Source of the DNA: Streptomyces sp. Go-475
GTDB lineage: Bacteria; Actinomycetota; Actinomycetes; Streptomycetales; Streptomycetaceae
Reading direction: 5' to 3'
Assembly (NCBI RefSeq): GCF_003330845.1
Contig: NZ_CP026121.1
Span: forward strand, 2,585,501 to 2,649,500
Length of the DNA stretch: 64,000 bases
The notes below the pieces were generated by a model. That model was not told the DNA's origin, did no database searches, and saw only the letters and a list, made by a program, of their open reading frames with translations. Below are positions 8,119 through 17,919 of the stretch, one piece after another; within the stretch, counting starts at the first letter, position 1, and the number at the start of each line of letters is the position of its first letter. The position numbers and the translations under genes were made by a program.

Positions 8119-9803
8119 ACAGCGCCGAGTGGCACGCCCGGATCGAGTTACGCGGCCGGGTGACCGGGGCGGGTTTCCTGGTCGCTCCCGGCACGGTCCT
8201 GACGTGCGCGCACGTCGTCGGCGACGGCGGGGACCTGACGGTGACCTTCACGGAGCGGCCCGGCAGCCCGCCCGTGCCCGCCCGGGTCGTCGCCCACGGC
8301 GGCTGGACCGGCGGCGCCACCGACCTCGGTGACCTCGCCGTGCTGGAACTGGCCGAGGAGGTGCCCCTCGCCCCGGCCGCCCTGGCCCCGGTCGACGCCG
8401 CCCACGGCCCGGTCCCGCGCAAGCTCGTCGTGTACGGCTTCCCGGCCGGCTTCGACGAGGGCACTCTCAGTGAACAGCGCGTCACCGCACCGCAGTTGAT
8501 CAGTCGGGAGTGGCTCCAGCTGGAGGCCTGGCATCCGGGCGGCCAGCCCCTGGCCCCCGGCTTCAGCGGGGCCGCCGTCGCCCTGGCCGACACCGGCGAG
8601 GTCGTCGGCATGGTCACGGCGGCGGCGGGCAGCCGGGACGTGCGCACCGGCCGCATGATGCCCACCCAGGTCATGGCCCGCTACTGGCCCGGCCTGCAGG
8701 GCCTCGTCCCCACCTCCGACCACACCACCGCCGACCGGGCCCGGCTGCGCGCCCTGGTCGAGAAGGCGGCCCGCGCGGGCGTCGACTGCGACCCGGTGCG
8801 GCTCTACACCGCGGCGGCCGACCCGTTCGACCCGCCGCCGCCCGAGGAGGGATTCGCCTCGCTGTGGTCGGCGGCCCTGTTCGTGCTGTGCGAACTCGAC
8901 GGCCCGGGCGCCGCACGGACCGTCGCCCGCTTCGCCGACCGGCTCGAAGCGCTGCTGCACCTCCCGGCCGTGGAGCCGTCGGCGCCCGACTGGTCGCCCA
9001 TCCTCGTCGAACTCGGGCACAGCGGGGCGGGCGACGGCCTGATCCGCGTCGAGGTGTCCGCGTACAGCGGGGGACGGCGGCACCCGGTCGACTCGGGCAC
9101 GGTCGAGCGGCACCGGCTGCACGCGTACGTGCGGGACCGCATCGAGGCGGCGTTCCGGTATCTGACGCCCGGCGCCGACGAGTTGGTGGCGTTCGCGCTG
9201 CCCCGGGACTGGCTGGACTGGCCCGTCGACCGCTGGGAGAGCGCCCCCGACGACACCACCCCGCTCGGCTGCCTCTACCCGCTGGTCGTCACCGACCACG
9301 CCCGGCGCAAGGCCAGCACCCGGCACGTGCTGACCCGGGCCTGGAAGCGGCTCGACGCCTTCCCGGGCGCGCGGATGCACCGCGTGGAGTGCTGCGGGCC
9401 GGAGGAGCCCGGGCGGCTGCGGATGCGGCTGCGGCGGCCCGACGCCTGCCTCGCCGGGTTCGGCACCGCCCCGGCCGCCTCCCGGACCCGGCCGCACTTC
9501 GACACCTCGCTGACAGCGCCGGCCCCGGTGATCGTGTGGTCGCGGGGCGGCTGCGGCTCCGGGCAGGAGGAGTGCGAGGGAGCGGACGGCTGCACCGGCA
9601 AGGCCTTCCTGGACGCGCTGGACGCCTGCGTGGCGGCCGTGCCGCCCGCCGAACTCCCCCGCCACATCCTGGCGTTGCGCGAGGAGGCCGACGCGGAGGA
9701 GGACCACTGGGCGCGCGGCATCCAGCTGCTGTGGGACGACCCGCGCGTCTTCACCGACCCGCACGCCGTCGCCCCGGCGCACGCGGAGTCGCCGGTGGCC
9801 TGA
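8115..9803 (+). CDS. trypsin-like protease with effector-associated and VMAP-C domains
   Basis: A 562-residue protein in three parts. Residues 1-195 are a trypsin-like serine protease: His in GTVLTCAHVVGDGG, Asp in TDLGDLAVLELAEE, and Ser in LAPGFSGAAVALADTGEVVGMV, so the triad looks intact. Residues about 200-290 are a small helical domain of the effector-associated type. Residues 300-540 match the VMAP C-terminal domain (LPRDWLDWPVDRW, LGCLYPLVVTDHARR, PVIVWSRGGCG). No signal peptide is present, so it acts in the cytoplasm. Leu12 is encoded by TTA at 8148-8150, suggesting dependence on the bldA tRNA. It is the likely protease effector of the conflict system. Confidence 0.85.
   Translation: MNSAEWHARIELRGRVTGAGFLVAPGTVLTCAHVVGDGGDLTVTFTERPGSPPVPARVVAHGGWTGGATDLGDLAVLELAEEVPLAPAALAPVDAAHGPVPRKLVVYGFPAGFDEGTLSEQRVTAPQLISREWLQLEAWHPGGQPLAPGFSGAAVALADTGEVVGMVTAAAGSRDVRTGRMMPTQVMARYWPGLQGLVPTSDHTTADRARLRALVEKAARAGVDCDPVRLYTAAADPFDPPPPEEGFASLWSAALFVLCELDGPGAARTVARFADRLEALLHLPAVEPSAPDWSPILVELGHSGAGDGLIRVEVSAYSGGRRHPVDSGTVERHRLHAYVRDRIEAAFRYLTPGADELVAFALPRDWLDWPVDRWESAPDDTTPLGCLYPLVVTDHARRKASTRHVLTRAWKRLDAFPGARMHRVECCGPEEPGRLRMRLRRPDACLAGFGTAPAASRTRPHFDTSLTAPAPVIVWSRGGCGSGQEECEGADGCTGKAFLDALDACVAAVPPAELPRHILALREEADAEEDHWARGIQLLWDDPRVFTDPHAVAPAHAESPVA
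8148..8150 (+). promoter_or_regulatory. TTA leucine codon (bldA-dependent translation)
   Basis: The 12th codon of the trypsin-VMAP gene is TTA. In Streptomyces this codon is read only by the bldA tRNA, which becomes abundant late in development. Reading both strands of the window I noticed no other in-frame TTA. Confidence 0.7.
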
Positions 9804-9871
9804 CCCACCCCGAGCCCGCCCGGGACACCCGAGGAACACCAGCACGAAACGGAGAGCGGAGACCCACCCCC

Positions 9872-10882
9872 ATGCCGCACTGGTCCGTCTACACCGGCGA
9901 CAGCGAGCCGCACGACGGCATCGACCACCTCCCCGCCCCACCGCCCTGGCGGGCCTTCGACGGCGGTCCCGCGCTGCCGCCACCCGACGACACCGACGAC
10001 GCGTCGGCCGTCTCCCCCGACCGCGTGCACCGGGCGAAGTCGTACGTCGCCACGCCGGAGACCGTCCGCCTCGTCAACGCCGCGCTCTGCCTGCGCCGCC
10101 CCCTGCTCGTCACCGGCCCGCCCGGCACCGGCAAGTCCTCGCTGGCCTACGCCGTCGCGCGCGAGCTGCGGCTCGGGCCCGTGCTGCGCTGGAACATCAC
10201 CAGCCGCAGCACCCTCGCCGACGGCCTCTACCAGTACGACCCGCTGTCCCGGCTGTACGCGGCCCGGGACCGGTCCGACGCCGCCGCCGGGGGCGTCGAG
10301 GACCACCTCCGGCTCGGCCCGCTCGGCACGGCCCTGCTCCCCTACGGCCGGCCCCGCGCCCTGCTCGTCGACGAGATCGACAAGAGCGACCTCGACCTGC
10401 CGAACGACCTGCTGAACGTCCTTGAGGAGGGCCAGTACGAGATTCCCGAGCTGGTCCGCGCCGCCCGCCACTCCGGCGCCGGCACGGCCGAGGTCCTCGC
10501 GGACGGCACGGACACGCCGGTCACCGTCCACCGCGGCCGGGTCCGCTGCCGGGCCTTCCCGTTCGTCGTGCTGACCAGCAACGGCGAACGCGAGTTCCCG
10601 CCCGCCTTCCTGCGCCGCTGCGTCCGGCTGAAGCTGCGGCGCCCCGACCGCGACCAGCTCACCGACATCGTCCGCGCCCACCTCGACGCCCCCGGCGGCG
10701 ACGCGGACCGGCTGATCACCCGCTTCCTGGAACGGGCCGGCGGCGGCGAACTCGCCACCGACCAGCTGCTGAACGCCCTCTACCTCACGGGCGTCGCGGG
10801 CCTGGACGCCGACTCCCGCGACGACCTGGCCGAACAGCTGATGCCGTACCTCAGCACCACGGCCGACGGCGATGGCTTCTGA
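9872..10882 (+). CDS. MoxR-type AAA+ ATPase
   Basis: A 336-residue AAA+ ATPase. It has Walker A LLVTGPPGTGKSSLAYAVA, Walker B ALLVDEIDKSDLDLPNDLL, sensor 1 PFVVLTSNGEREFPPAFLRRC and an arginine-finger region. The order matches MoxR ATPases, chaperone-like machines that normally act with a von Willebrand A domain protein. A 68-nt gap separates it from the trypsin-VMAP gene, and its 3' end overlaps the SAV_2336-type gene by 11 nt, so it sits in the same operon. In VMAP systems this ATPase is the NTP-using switch. GGAGAGCGGAG lies before the ATG. Confidence 0.88.
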   Translation: MPHWSVYTGDSEPHDGIDHLPAPPPWRAFDGGPALPPPDDTDDASAVSPDRVHRAKSYVATPETVRLVNAALCLRRPLLVTGPPGTGKSSLAYAVARELRLGPVLRWNITSRSTLADGLYQYDPLSRLYAARDRSDAAAGGVEDHLRLGPLGTALLPYGRPRALLVDEIDKSDLDLPNDLLNVLEEGQYEIPELVRAARHSGAGTAEVLADGTDTPVTVHRGRVRCRAFPFVVLTSNGEREFPPAFLRRCVRLKLRRPDRDQLTDIVRAHLDAPGGDADRLITRFLERAGGGELATDQLLNALYLTGVAGLDADSRDDLAEQLMPYLSTTADGDGF

Positions 10883-13800
10883 CGCCGGAGCGAGGCCGTC
10901 GCCGCTCCCCCGGCGGGCAGCGGGCGGTGCGCCGACGCCCCAGGACGACGTCGCCGGGTCCGGGCCCTCCCCCGTCGCCCGGCTGGCCGCGGCCCTGTCG
11001 GCGGCGGGTGCGGCACCGACGCCCCGGGAGATCGCGGAACTGCTGTGGCTGGCCGGCCAGTTGGAGACGGAGCAGGACCGGCCGCCGGCCGGGGAGCTCC
11101 GGGCCGGCCCGCCCGCCGTCCCCGAGGAGGCCCCCGCCACCGAAGCCCCCGCCGTCCCCGAGGACCCGGCCCCCACCGCCCCGGTACCACCCCACCAGGC
11201 TCCGCACCCACCCCCGCCCGCATCACCCTGCGCCTGCCCACCCCCCGCTCCCCGGACCAGGAACACCCTCGGACCCACCCCGGCGGCGGATCCCCCCTCC
11301 TCGCCCCCGCACCCCCGATGCTCCCCCACCCCCTCGCGCTGCAACGCGCCCTGCGCCCGCTGAAGCGCAAGGTGCCCTCCCCGCACGTCCGGGTCCTGGA
11401 CGAGCGGGCGACGGCCGACCGCATCGCCCGGCTGGGCGCGCACCCCGACGTGTGGCTGCCCGTGCTGCGCCCGGCCCCCGACCGCTGGCTGCGCCTGAAC
11501 CTCGTGCACGACACCGGCCCCACCATGCCGGTCTGGCGCCCCCTGGTGAGCGAACTGCACACGGCGCTCGCCCAGTCGGGCATCTTCCGCACGGTCACCC
11601 TGCACCCCGCCACCCCCGACGGCCGCGCCCGCCAGGTCCCCGTCCTGGACGACGGCCGTACCGTCACCCTCGTCGTCAGCGACTGCATGGGCCCGCAGTG
11701 GCGCCCGGGCGCGGCGGGCGAGCGCTGGTACCGCACCCTGCGCCACTGGGCCCACCGCATGCCCCTCGCCGTGGTCCAGCCGCTGCCCGAACACCTGTGG
11801 CCCAGCACGGCGTTGCCCGCCGAGCCGGGCCTGCTGACGTCCCCCGCCACGGCGGCACCCTCCGCGTCCCTCGCCTTCACCCCGTACGACGACACGCCAC
11901 CCCCGGCGCAGGCCCTCCCCCTGCCGGTCCTGGAGCCGGGCGCCCCCTGGCTCGCCCACTGGGCGGCCCTGGTCGCCGACCCGGGCGGCGCCCGCACCCC
12001 CGGCGCCGCGGCCTGGCTGCCACCGGCTCCCGCGCCGCCCGCCGAACCGGCCCCCGGCCTCACCACCGCCTCCCCCGAGGACCTGGTCCTGCGCTTCCGT
12101 GCGACCGCGTCCCCGGAGGCCTTCCGCCTCGCCGGGCACCTCGCGCTGGCGGTCCCCTCGGTGCCGGTGATGCGCCTCGTGCAGCGCGCCGTGGACCGCG
12201 ACCCGCGCCCCCAGCACCTCGCCGAGGTGATCCTCAGCGGCATGCTCACCGCCGTCCCGGGCCCGCCCGGCTCCTACGCGTTCCGGCCCGGCGTACGGGA
12301 GTTGCTGCTGCGCTCCCTGCCCCGCACGGCCCGGGGCCGGACCCGGGAGTTCCTCGCCCGGGTCGGCGGCCTCATCGACGAGCGGGCGGGGCTCGCGGCC
12401 GGGGAGTTCCGGGCCGAGGCCGACCGCGGCCGGGGCGGCTCGGGACCGGCGTTCGCGACGGTCAGCGAGGAGACCGTGCGGCGGCTGGGCGGAGAGGAGC
12501 TGTTCGCCGGGCGGTACCGGCTGACCGGGCGGCGCCAGGCCGTTGACACCCGCACGGGCCGGCGGGTGATCGTGTGCCGGTACCGCGAGCAGCCCGCGCC
12601 GCAGGAGCGGTTCCTGCGTGAGGCGAGCGCGCTGGCCGGGATCGACGATCCGCATGTGGTGCGGGTGCTCGACTTCGGGGTGGAGGGCGACGCGCCCTAC
12701 CTGGTGACGGAGTTCGTGGACGGGCTGACGGTGTCGGAAGTGCTGGCGGGCATCGACTTCCGGACCTTCACCCGCCTGGTCGGCCAGGGCATGGCCGGCC
12801 TCGGCGCCCTGCACGCCCGGGGCCTGGTGCGCGGGGAGCGAGGGCCGGCGGGCCTGCTGCTGCGGCCCGACGGCACCCTGCTGCTCAGCGGGTTCGCCCT
12901 GGGCGAGGAGTCCCGGGGCAAGGACGCCGAGTCGGACCTCGCCGAGTTCCGGTGGCTGCTCAAGCAGTTGGCCGCGGGTGTGCCGGGGCCCGCCGGGCGC
13001 CGGGAGCTGGTGGACCTCATCGAGGAGCACCGGCTGCCCGAGGCCGCCGACTACGCGGCCCGCCTGGACGCGACGGGCCCGTGGCCGCCGTCGCGCTCCG
13101 TCACCCTGCTCGGCCCGCCCCGCATCAGCGACGGCACGCGGGACATCGAGCCTCCCTCACCGATGGCCCTGGCACTGCTGTGCATGCTCCTCCTGCGCCC
13201 CGGGCGGCGCGTGCCCCACACCGAACTGGCCAGGGGACTGTGGGAGGAGCCGCTGCCGGGGAGCGAGGCCGCCGCCCGCCTCGAAGAGCTGGCGACGGAG
13301 GTCCGGCAGGTGCTGCCCCCCGACCGCCTCGTCTCCTTCTCCCGCTCCTACGCCCTGCACGCACCGGACGTGTACGTCGACGTCCAACACTGCGAGGAGC
13401 TTCTCGCGGACGACCCCCGCGGCGCCCTCGACCTCTGGTACGGCGACCCCCTGGACGGCGTCCCCGGGCCCGCCGCCGCAGCCGCCCGGGACCGGCTGCG
13501 CGCCCTGCGGCAGGAACTCTGGCCGTCCATGGCCCCTGCCGAAGAGGCCGCCGCCCCCACCATCCTCTTCGAGGCCGACGACCTCACCGGCCACCCCGAG
13601 GCCCGCATCACCCTCGAATACGCCGTGCACGAGATGCTCTCCCGCGGCGCCCTCGCCCCCCACCGGTTCGACGTGCGGGTCCGCGCCAACGGCTACGCCG
13701 TCCACACCGAGCCCGGCACCTACGTCCTCCCCGTCCTGGTCGCCGTCCTGCGCGGCCTGCCCGAGGTCCTCACCGGGCTCGTGGACCCGCCGCCCCTGAC

Positions 13801-15208
13801 CGTCACCTTCTGGGACCGGCCCACCCCGCCGCCCCAGGCACCGCCCGTGCCGGCCGGCATCCAGGTGGTCGTGTCCCCGGCCGTGTACGAAGAGTTCGCC
13901 GCCAGCTCCGCCGCCCAGGGCCCCCAGCGCCTCCAGCCCCTCTACCGGGGCGGCGCCGCCGACACCCCGCCCGTCGCCTGGTACTGCCCGCTGACCCCCG
14001 CCGCGGCGCCCGAGCCCGAGGTCCGCGACCTGGTCCGGGGCCCCTTCATCGCGCACGACCTGCGCCGGCTCGGGATCCCGGCCCCGGGCCGCACGGCCGT
14101 CGTCCACACCCGGCCCGACGGCCCGCTCACCCTCCTCGACCCGGCCCGGCCGTACGGCGACGGGCCGACCCGGCCCGTGACGTACTACGAGGTCGACCTC
14201 ACCACCCACCAGTCCCACCACCGCGTCTCCCTGCCCAGCTCCGGCAAGGGCGCCTTCGCCGCCGCGGTCGAACTGTCCTGGCACGTCGACGACCCGGTCG
14301 CCTTCGTCCGCGGCGAGGTCGGCCGGGTGTCCGAGCCGCTGCTGGACCATCTGCTGGAGGAGGCGGCCCGGATCACCCACCGCCACCCGCTGCGCCGGGC
14401 CGGCGCGGCCCAGCGCGCGGTCAACGCCGGGCTGCGCCGGTGGCCCGTGCCGGGACTGTCGGTGGCGGCGTCGGTGCAGCTGGCCCCGGAGGGCGCGGCC
14501 CTGCCCGGACGGCAGGGCCCGGCGCCGTCCGACCGCCCGCTGCCCGGTCTGCTCGCCGACGCCGAGACGGTGCTGCTCGGCTTCGACGGGCCCATGGCCC
14601 GGCTGTTCTCGGCGAACGCCGCGAGCGAGGCCGTACTCGACCTGCTCGCCCTCGTCGCCGAGCACCGCGATCCGCGGGACGCTCTGCCCGCCGCCGTGCG
14701 GGACACCTTCACGCATCCGCTGGACGTGCTGCGGGCCTTCGCCCGGGACCGGCTCGGCCCGCTCCTGCGCGACCGCCTCGACGCCCTCGAACTCCGCGCG
14801 GTCCCCGACGCGCCCACCACCCACAACTCCGTGCCGCTGGTGCGCGCCCTGCACGACTCGGGCCGCCGCGTGAGCGTGGTCTCGGACGCCGGCGCACCGG
14901 CCGTGCACCGCTACCTCGACCCCTACGGACTCCCCCTGACCGGCATCCACGGCCGCGGCACGGATCTCACCCTCCTCACCCCGCACCCCGACTGCCTGCT
15001 GCGCGCCATGCACTCCTCGGGGGGCGCCGCCGCGACCGGCGTCCTGATCGGCTCCACGGTCGCCGAGCTGACCGCCGCCCAGCAGGCCGGCCTGCGCTTC
15101 GTCGGCCTCGCCCGCAACACCACCGCCGGGCGGCAGCTGCGCGAGGCCGGCTGCGAGACCACCGTCACCTCCCTCGCGCCCCTGCTGGAGGCCGCCCGCG
15201 CCCTGTGA
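10872..15208 (+). CDS. SAV_2336-type multidomain protein with vWA-like, pseudokinase, BTAD-like, SPFH-like and HAD-like regions; frameshifted
   Basis: About 1,445 residues if one base is restored. The N-terminal SAV_2336 motif (LAAALSAAGAAPTPREIAEL) is read from ATG 10872. The remainder is read one base earlier from within the Pro-rich linker (about 11160-11220), continuing with RITLRLPTPRSPD. Then come a vWA-like domain with a degenerate metal site (LNLVHDTGPTM, TLVVSDCMGPQW), a kinase-like domain (about 12505-13010) in which the HRD and DFG positions read RGE and GFA, a winged-helix/BTAD-like part (13093-13530), an unknown region, an SPFH-like region (about 14180-14480) and a HAD-like domain (14540-15208). 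It overlaps the moxR gene. As read, translation would be broken unless there is a sequencing error or recoding. Confidence 0.75.
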
Positions 15209-15376
15209 CGGAACGTCGAACCCCCCGTTCGGCGGCGCCCCGCCCGGCCCCCTTGGGAAGGCGGCCCGGTGCCCTCCCGCGCACGATGCGAGGGAGGCCC
15301 GCCGTCCGGCGGTCCCTGTCTGCGAGGCCCGCCACCTGGCGGCCCCCCACGGTCTGTGCTCTCGGGAGGACCTGCC

Positions 15377-16414
15377 ATGACCGCCAGTCTGGAGCAGTTG
15401 CGCCGCTGCCACTTCGCCGTCGACCTGGGGGCGGCCCGCACCCGCGTCTACGTCAAGGGCGCCGGCCTCGTCGTCGACCAGCCGTCCGCCGCGGCCGTGA
15501 ACACCCGCACCGGCGCGCTGATCGCGGTCGGCGAGCTCGCGGAGAAGATGACGGGCCGCACCCCGGACTACATCCGGGTGCGGCGGCCGGTCTCCGGCGG
15601 CACCGTCGTGGACATCGAGATGGCGCAGCGCATGCTGCGCCACCTGCTCGGCGACAAGATGCGCCGCGCTCTGCGCCGCAAGCCGATCCTGCGCGCGGCG
15701 GCCTGCACCCCGCACGACGCCGACCCGCTCGCCCAGCGCGCCGCGATCGAGACGCTGGTCGGGCTCGGGGCCCGCCGGGTGGAACTCGTCGACACGCTGA
15801 TCGCCGCGGCCGTCGGGTGCGGGCTGCCCGTGGAGCAGCCCGAAGCCACGATGATCATGGTGTGCGGGGCGGCGGCCACGCAGGTGGCCGTGCTGTCCCT
15901 GGGCGCGATCGTCACCGCCGAGCGCATCCCGGTGGGCGGTGAGGCCGTCGACCAGGCGATCGTGCAGCACCTGCGCCACGAGCACGAGCTGATGCTGCCC
16001 AGCCAGTCGGTGCGGCCGCTGCAGCTCGCCCTGTCCGGCAACGGCCTGACCGCGCAGGGCCCGGCCTCGACGGAGATCCACGGGCGGGACGTCGCCACCG
16101 GCCTGGCCCGCTCCGTCCAGGTCGACACCGCGGCCGTGCGGGACGCCATCCAGACGCCGCTCACCGCCATCCTGGACGGCATCGGCAAGGTGCTGCGGTC
16201 CTGCCCGCCGGACCTGGTCGCCGACCTCGCCGACCGGGGGATCATGATGGTCGGCGGCAGCGCCCTGCTGCCGGGCCTGGACCAGATGCTGCGGCAGGCG
16301 ACCAACATGCCGGTGCACATCGCGGAGCGCCCGGACGTGTGTGCCGTGCAGGGCCTCGGCGCGATGCTGGAGGGCCGGATCGAACCCCTGGCCCTGGACC
16401 CGCTGGGCAGCTGA
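15377..16414 (+). CDS. mbl: MreB/Mbl-like actin-family protein
   Basis: A 345-residue actin-fold ATPase starting at ATG 15377 after GGGAGGA. The phosphate-1 region reads FAVDLGAARTRVYVKGAG, the connect/phosphate-2 region TMIMVCGAAATQVAVLSLGAI, and the adenosine motif IMMVGGSALLPGLDQML, as in MreB and Mbl. In Streptomyces, Mbl-type proteins act in aerial hyphae and spore-wall integrity rather than in tip growth. It follows the giant conflict-system gene after a 168-nt gap and may have its own promoter, so membership in that system is uncertain. Confidence 0.85.
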   Translation: MTASLEQLRRCHFAVDLGAARTRVYVKGAGLVVDQPSAAAVNTRTGALIAVGELAEKMTGRTPDYIRVRRPVSGGTVVDIEMAQRMLRHLLGDKMRRALRRKPILRAAACTPHDADPLAQRAAIETLVGLGARRVELVDTLIAAAVGCGLPVEQPEATMIMVCGAAATQVAVLSLGAIVTAERIPVGGEAVDQAIVQHLRHEHELMLPSQSVRPLQLALSGNGLTAQGPASTEIHGRDVATGLARSVQVDTAAVRDAIQTPLTAILDGIGKVLRSCPPDLVADLADRGIMMVGGSALLPGLDQMLRQATNMPVHIAERPDVCAVQGLGAMLEGRIEPLALDPLGS

Positions 16415-16427
16415 GGCCCAGGGGGTG

Positions 16428-17381
16428 TCAGCGGGCGAACCAGCAGCGCACGGTCGTCCCCTCGTCGCCCCGGTGCACCCGCACCAGGTCGGCGATCAGG
16501 TTGACCAGCAGCAGCCCGCGCCCGCCGCGCTGGTCGCGCGGTACGGGCTTGCGCCCGGCCAGGACGTCCGCGAGCCGCCCGCCGTCGCGCACCTCGCACA
16601 CCACGAACCCGTCCTCGGGCCACACCCGCAGCACGCCGGAGCCGCCGCCGTGGACCACGCTGTTCGTGGTGAGCTCGGCCGTGGCGAGGGCCAGGTCGTC
16701 CAGCTTGACGCCGACGAGGCCCAGCCGCGCGGCCTCCCCGACGGCCACGTGCCGGGCCTGGGAGAGCGAGTCGGAGTCGAAGGCGAACGTCAGCGCGTCC
16801 GGCACGGGCGCCAGCGGCTCGTTGTAGCGGTCGACGACGGCCCCGGGGGCGTACGCGTCGCTGTCCTGCTCCGCCCGGGAGCCGGAGGGGATGACGGTGG
16901 GGTGGGTGGCGTACGCGTCGGCGACGACGTGCTCGGGGAGCCGCTCGACGTCGTACGGACACAGGATGGTCGCCGTACGGCCGCGGAAGGCCGCGTTGAT
17001 GAGCGCCTCGTGCTGGACGCACGCCGGGTACTCGGTGTCGGAGCGCCCGGCCCAGATGGGCTCGCCGATGATCCGCACCCGGCGGCCGGCCGGCTGGGCG
17101 TCGGCGAACGCGCGCAGTACGCCGGGGATGATCCGCCCCGGGTTGCGGCCGGCCTCCTGCATGTCCAGGAGCCGCACGGCCCCGGCGGCGTCGCCCAGGG
17201 CGTCCCGGATGAGGGCGAGGTTCTTGCCGGGCACGGCGACCGCCACCGGTTCGCCGGCCTCCAGGCCGTCGCGCACGAAGGGCACGGTGGCGTCGAGGTA
17301 CTCCTGCTCGTCCCGGTAGAAGAGGGCGGGGTGGACGAACGGCTCCAGGCGCCCGAAGGGCTCGGTGACGGGAGCTGTCAT
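16428..17381 (-). CDS. RsbA-like anti-sigma regulator (MEDS domain plus histidine-kinase-like ATPase)
   Basis: A 317-residue protein. Residues 1-150 form a MEDS sensory domain (HPALFYRDEQEYLDATVPFVRDG, then RIIGEPIWAGRS). The C terminus is a GHKL ATPase of the anti-sigma type: LATAELTTNSVVHGGG (N box), VCEVRDGGRLADVL (G1 box) and GGRGLLLVNLIADLV (G2 box). Such proteins bind or phosphorylate partners in stress-sigma partner switching. ATG 17381 overlaps the upstream STAS gene stop (ATGA), so the two are co-translated and likely interact. There is no membrane segment. Confidence 0.85.
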   Translation of the reverse strand: MTAPVTEPFGRLEPFVHPALFYRDEQEYLDATVPFVRDGLEAGEPVAVAVPGKNLALIRDALGDAAGAVRLLDMQEAGRNPGRIIPGVLRAFADAQPAGRRVRIIGEPIWAGRSDTEYPACVQHEALINAAFRGRTATILCPYDVERLPEHVVADAYATHPTVIPSGSRAEQDSDAYAPGAVVDRYNEPLAPVPDALTFAFDSDSLSQARHVAVGEAARLGLVGVKLDDLALATAELTTNSVVHGGGSGVLRVWPEDGFVVCEVRDGGRLADVLAGRKPVPRDQRGGRGLLLVNLIADLVRVHRGDEGTTVRCWFAR

Positions 17382-17734
17382 GACGGCGCAACCTCGATCC
17401 CGGCCTGGTCGGGCCACAGCAGGTCGAGCGTCCGCCGCAGGGCGGTCGGCGGGCGGCGCACCACGAACCGGCGGCCGTCACTCAGCCGTCCGGCGGCGGC
17501 CGCGAGCGCGCCAGCGCCCGCGACGTCGACGAACGTCACATCGGACAGCTCCAGGTAGTACACGTCCTCACCTTCGCGAACGGCCTGCTCCAGTACACCT
17601 TCCCAGATCGCACGTGTCGTCAGGCCGACCTCCCCCGCCGCCCGGACCCCCCGCCGCCCGGCCAGCGGGAACACCGCCAGGCCCGGCGAGGGGCCGCAGG
17701 GCCCGGTGGCCGGCACCGGATACCGAGTGTTCAC
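17378..17734 (-). CDS. STAS domain protein (anti-sigma antagonist-like)
   Basis: A 118-residue STAS protein. GTG 17734 is preferred because GGGGAGAGGG precedes it; the open frame continues upstream without a ribosome site. The domain core is VYYLELSDVTFVDVAGAGALAAAA. In active anti-anti-sigma factors the loop reads DSSG, with a phosphorylatable serine. Here it is DVAG, so the usual phosphorylation switch is missing. It overlaps the RsbA-like gene by four bases (ATGA) and is divergent from the STAS-ANTAR gene. Confidence 0.8.
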   Translation of the reverse strand: MNTRYPVPATGPCGPSPGLAVFPLAGRRGVRAAGEVGLTTRAIWEGVLEQAVREGEDVYYLELSDVTFVDVAGAGALAAAAGRLSDGRRFVVRRPPTALRRTLDLLWPDQAGIEVAPS

Positions 17735-17919
17735 GCCCTCTCCCCACGCTTCTGGACCACAGCGCTCGTACCCGCCGGGAACAGGCTCATTCCCCCGATC
17801 CGTGTGTAGTACGCCGTGCGGCGGGCAGGCGCACCTCACACCGACGTCCACGGGGGCGAATGACGTCGTGCAGTCCGGCGAGACGAACGACGACCGACGA
17901 GGACCGACAAGGCGGTGAC

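Noticed and set aside
9275..13030. A 1,251-codon open frame on the minus strand
   Set aside because: It lies opposite the well-supported MoxR and SAV_2336-type genes. Its translation is low-complexity Gly/Ala/Arg/Gln with no domain motifs, typical of shadow frames in high-GC DNA.
15209..15376. A gene between the SAV_2336-type gene and mbl
   Set aside because: An upstream extension of mbl is open, but ATG 15377 has the ribosome site; the rest is a GC-rich spacer with short repeats.
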